Below are positions 5,871-6,811 of a stretch of 6,811 nt of DNA, piece by piece. The notes beneath the pieces were generated by a model that saw nothing but the letters and a program-made list of their open reading frames with translations, made no database searches and was not told where the DNA came from. This DNA comes from Candidatus Latescibacterota bacterium. Lineage in GTDB: Bacteria > Latescibacterota > UBA2968 > UBA8231. The stretch spans positions 1 through 6,811 of the forward strand of contig JAJDTN010000339.1 in NCBI GenBank assembly GCA_022827165.1, written 5' to 3'. Within the stretch, counting starts at the first letter, position 1, and the number at the start of each line of letters is the position of its first letter. The position numbers and the translations under genes are program-made.

Positions 5871-6811
5871 CGACCTCGAACCGGGGCAGCTTGACGAGGG
5901 CGCCGTCCGGCTGCCGCAGGCGCAGGCCGAAGCCCGCCTCCCTCGCCGTGCCGATGCGGGCGCAGCCGATGCCCTCCCCTTGCAGCGCGGAGATCACGTC
6001 CCCCGCCGCCTCCGCCGCGCAGCCGATGAGCAGGGCGCCGGAGGAGATCACGCCGAAGGGGTCCAGTTCGAACTCGGCGCACAGGCGCCGCGACTCGGCG
6101 CTCACCGGCAGGGCGCCGCCGTCGATCTCCAGGCCCACCTGCGAGGCCACGGCCATCTCGGCCAGACCCGTGGCCACGCCGCCCTCGGTGGGGTCGTGCA
6201 GGGCGTGGACGCCCCCCGCCGCCAGGGCCGTCCGGGCGTCGGCGACGACGCTGATGCCGGGGTCGTCCAGGTAGCCGGCGCAGCGGTCGAGGGCGGCCTC
6301 CGGCCAGCCGCGGGACCGCAGCTCGTCCCCCTTCTCGGCGGCGATGATCGCCGTGGCCTCGATGGCCATGCCCTTGGTCAGCAGCAGCGCGTCCCCCGGC
6401 CGCAGTCCGGAGGAGCGGACCACGCCGCCCCGGGGCACCTCGCCGAGCATCTGGCCCACCACGAGGGGCCGGTCCATCCCGAAGGAGACCTCGGTGTGGC
6501 CGCCGGCCACGGTCACGCCCAGCTCCCCGCAGGCCTGGTGGATCTGCCCCAGGATCTGCTCGAAGAGAGCGCGGGTGGCCAGCTCTTCGGGGACGATGAC
6601 CGAGGCCAGGAACCACTTCGGCTCCGCGCCCATGGCGGCGATGTCGTTGGCGTTGACGTGGACGGCGTACCAGCCGATGCGGTCGGTGGCGAAGGTGATG
6701 GGATCGGTCTTGGCCACCAGGCAGCGGTCGCCGAAGTCGATGACGGCGGCGTCCTCGCCGACGCCGGGGGGCACCAGGAGACGCGGGTCGCCGGCGGCGG
6801 CGTAGCGGCCG
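5845..6811 (-). CDS. AIR-synthase-related (PurM/HypE-fold) protein, 5'-truncated by the window edge
   Basis: Coding sequence is open to the right edge (321 codons visible); the GTG at 6772-6774 is internal because the frame continues upstream with GRYAAAGDPRLLV. The protein belongs to the PurM/HypE/SelD/ThiL ATP-binding superfamily. Counted from the first visible codon, the marks are GVGEDAA (16-22), DPITF (36-40), the dimer and ATP-site segment NDIAAMGAEP (55-64), GGHTE (103-107), DPTEGG (206-211) and SSGALLI (256-262). It resembles HypE and the archaeal PurM-like subgroup, but it ends ITRLFA and lacks the C-terminal PRIC-type cysteine that HypE carbamoylates, so it is not a normal hydrogenase maturation protein. 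Its reaction is unknown; related enzymes use ATP to phosphorylate or activate an amide, carboxyl or selenide oxygen or selenium. Its stop overlaps the MT stump (GTGA). A 3' copy exists at 206-460. Confidence 0.88.
   Translation of the reverse strand, partial: GRYAAAGDPRLLVPPGVGEDAAVIDFGDRCLVAKTDPITFATDRIGWYAVHVNANDIAAMGAEPKWFLASVIVPEELATRALFEQILGQIHQACGELGVTVAGGHTEVSFGMDRPLVVGQMLGEVPRGGVVRSSGLRPGDALLLTKGMAIEATAIIAAEKGDELRSRGWPEAALDRCAGYLDDPGISVVADARTALAAGGVHALHDPTEGGVATGLAEMAVASQVGLEIDGGALPVSAESRRLCAEFELDPFGVISSGALLIGCAAEAAGDVISALQGEGIGCARIGTAREAGFGLRLRQPDGALVKLPRFEVDEITRLFA

Noticed and set aside
5845..6774. GTG at 6774 as the true start of the AIRS-related gene
   Set aside because: The frame remains open upstream to the window edge with family-like residues before VPPGVGEDAA, and the glycine-rich segment is too close to this GTG for a complete N-terminus.

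Overview
Every supported gene in this 6.8-kb window lies on the minus strand, so transcription runs from right to left. Most of it is very GC-rich bacterial DNA (46 of 60 bases are G or C in 6301-6360). It carries an accessory metabolic neighbourhood: an AIR-synthase-related (PurM/HypE-fold) protein, a creatininase-family hydrolase, a phytanoyl-CoA-dioxygenase-like (PhyH) oxygenase and a class I SAM methyltransferase (MT). Together these suggest a high-GC, probably uncultured, environmental bacterium. PhyH and creatininase paralogues are abundant in groups such as Latescibacterota, Poribacteria and Planctomycetes, but that placement is only a guess.

Layout from right to left. 5845-6811 is the AIR-synthase-related gene, whose 5' end is outside the window. 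It overlaps a 57-codon MT stump (5675-5848) that keeps only the first ~22 MT codons. The creatininase (4923-5696) and PhyH (4075-4929) follow, coupled by a 7-base overlap, then a full-length MT (3286-4038). After a 160-nt non-coding gap comes a long helicase gene of clearly lower GC (495-3125; 33 of 60 bases G or C in 2581-2640). It encodes an MrfA/YprA/Hrq1-like SF2 helicase with all motor motifs but an eroded C-terminal DUF1998 region. The left end (1-~460) is a second, damaged AIRS-MT pair: an AIRS 3' fragment with an internal stop, overlapping an MT copy with a 156-bp in-frame deletion that removes the SAM-binding glycine loop.

The most unusual feature is the architecture. The junction where the AIRS gene ends and the MT gene begins occurs three times (about 157-225, 3976-4053 and 5781-5870). 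Each copy is damaged on at least one side, and unrelated genes fill the spaces: the helicase between copies A and B, and creatininase plus PhyH between copies B and C. It looks like an ancestral AIRS-MT gene pair, joined by a 4-base ATGA or GTGA overlap, that was duplicated and broken repeatedly near the same MT codons while other genes entered. One MT segment is almost identical between copies A and B (2 differences in 156 bp), although the AIRS parts have diverged (54 of 68 residues identical between A and C). This points to recent duplication or gene conversion, or less likely to an assembly artefact.

The metabolic genes could serve one small-molecule or peptide-modification pathway (ATP-dependent activation, amide hydrolysis, Fe/2-oxoglutarate oxidation, methylation), but no substrate can be read from the sequence. 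The helicase is probably an independent DNA-repair or defence gene that entered the locus.
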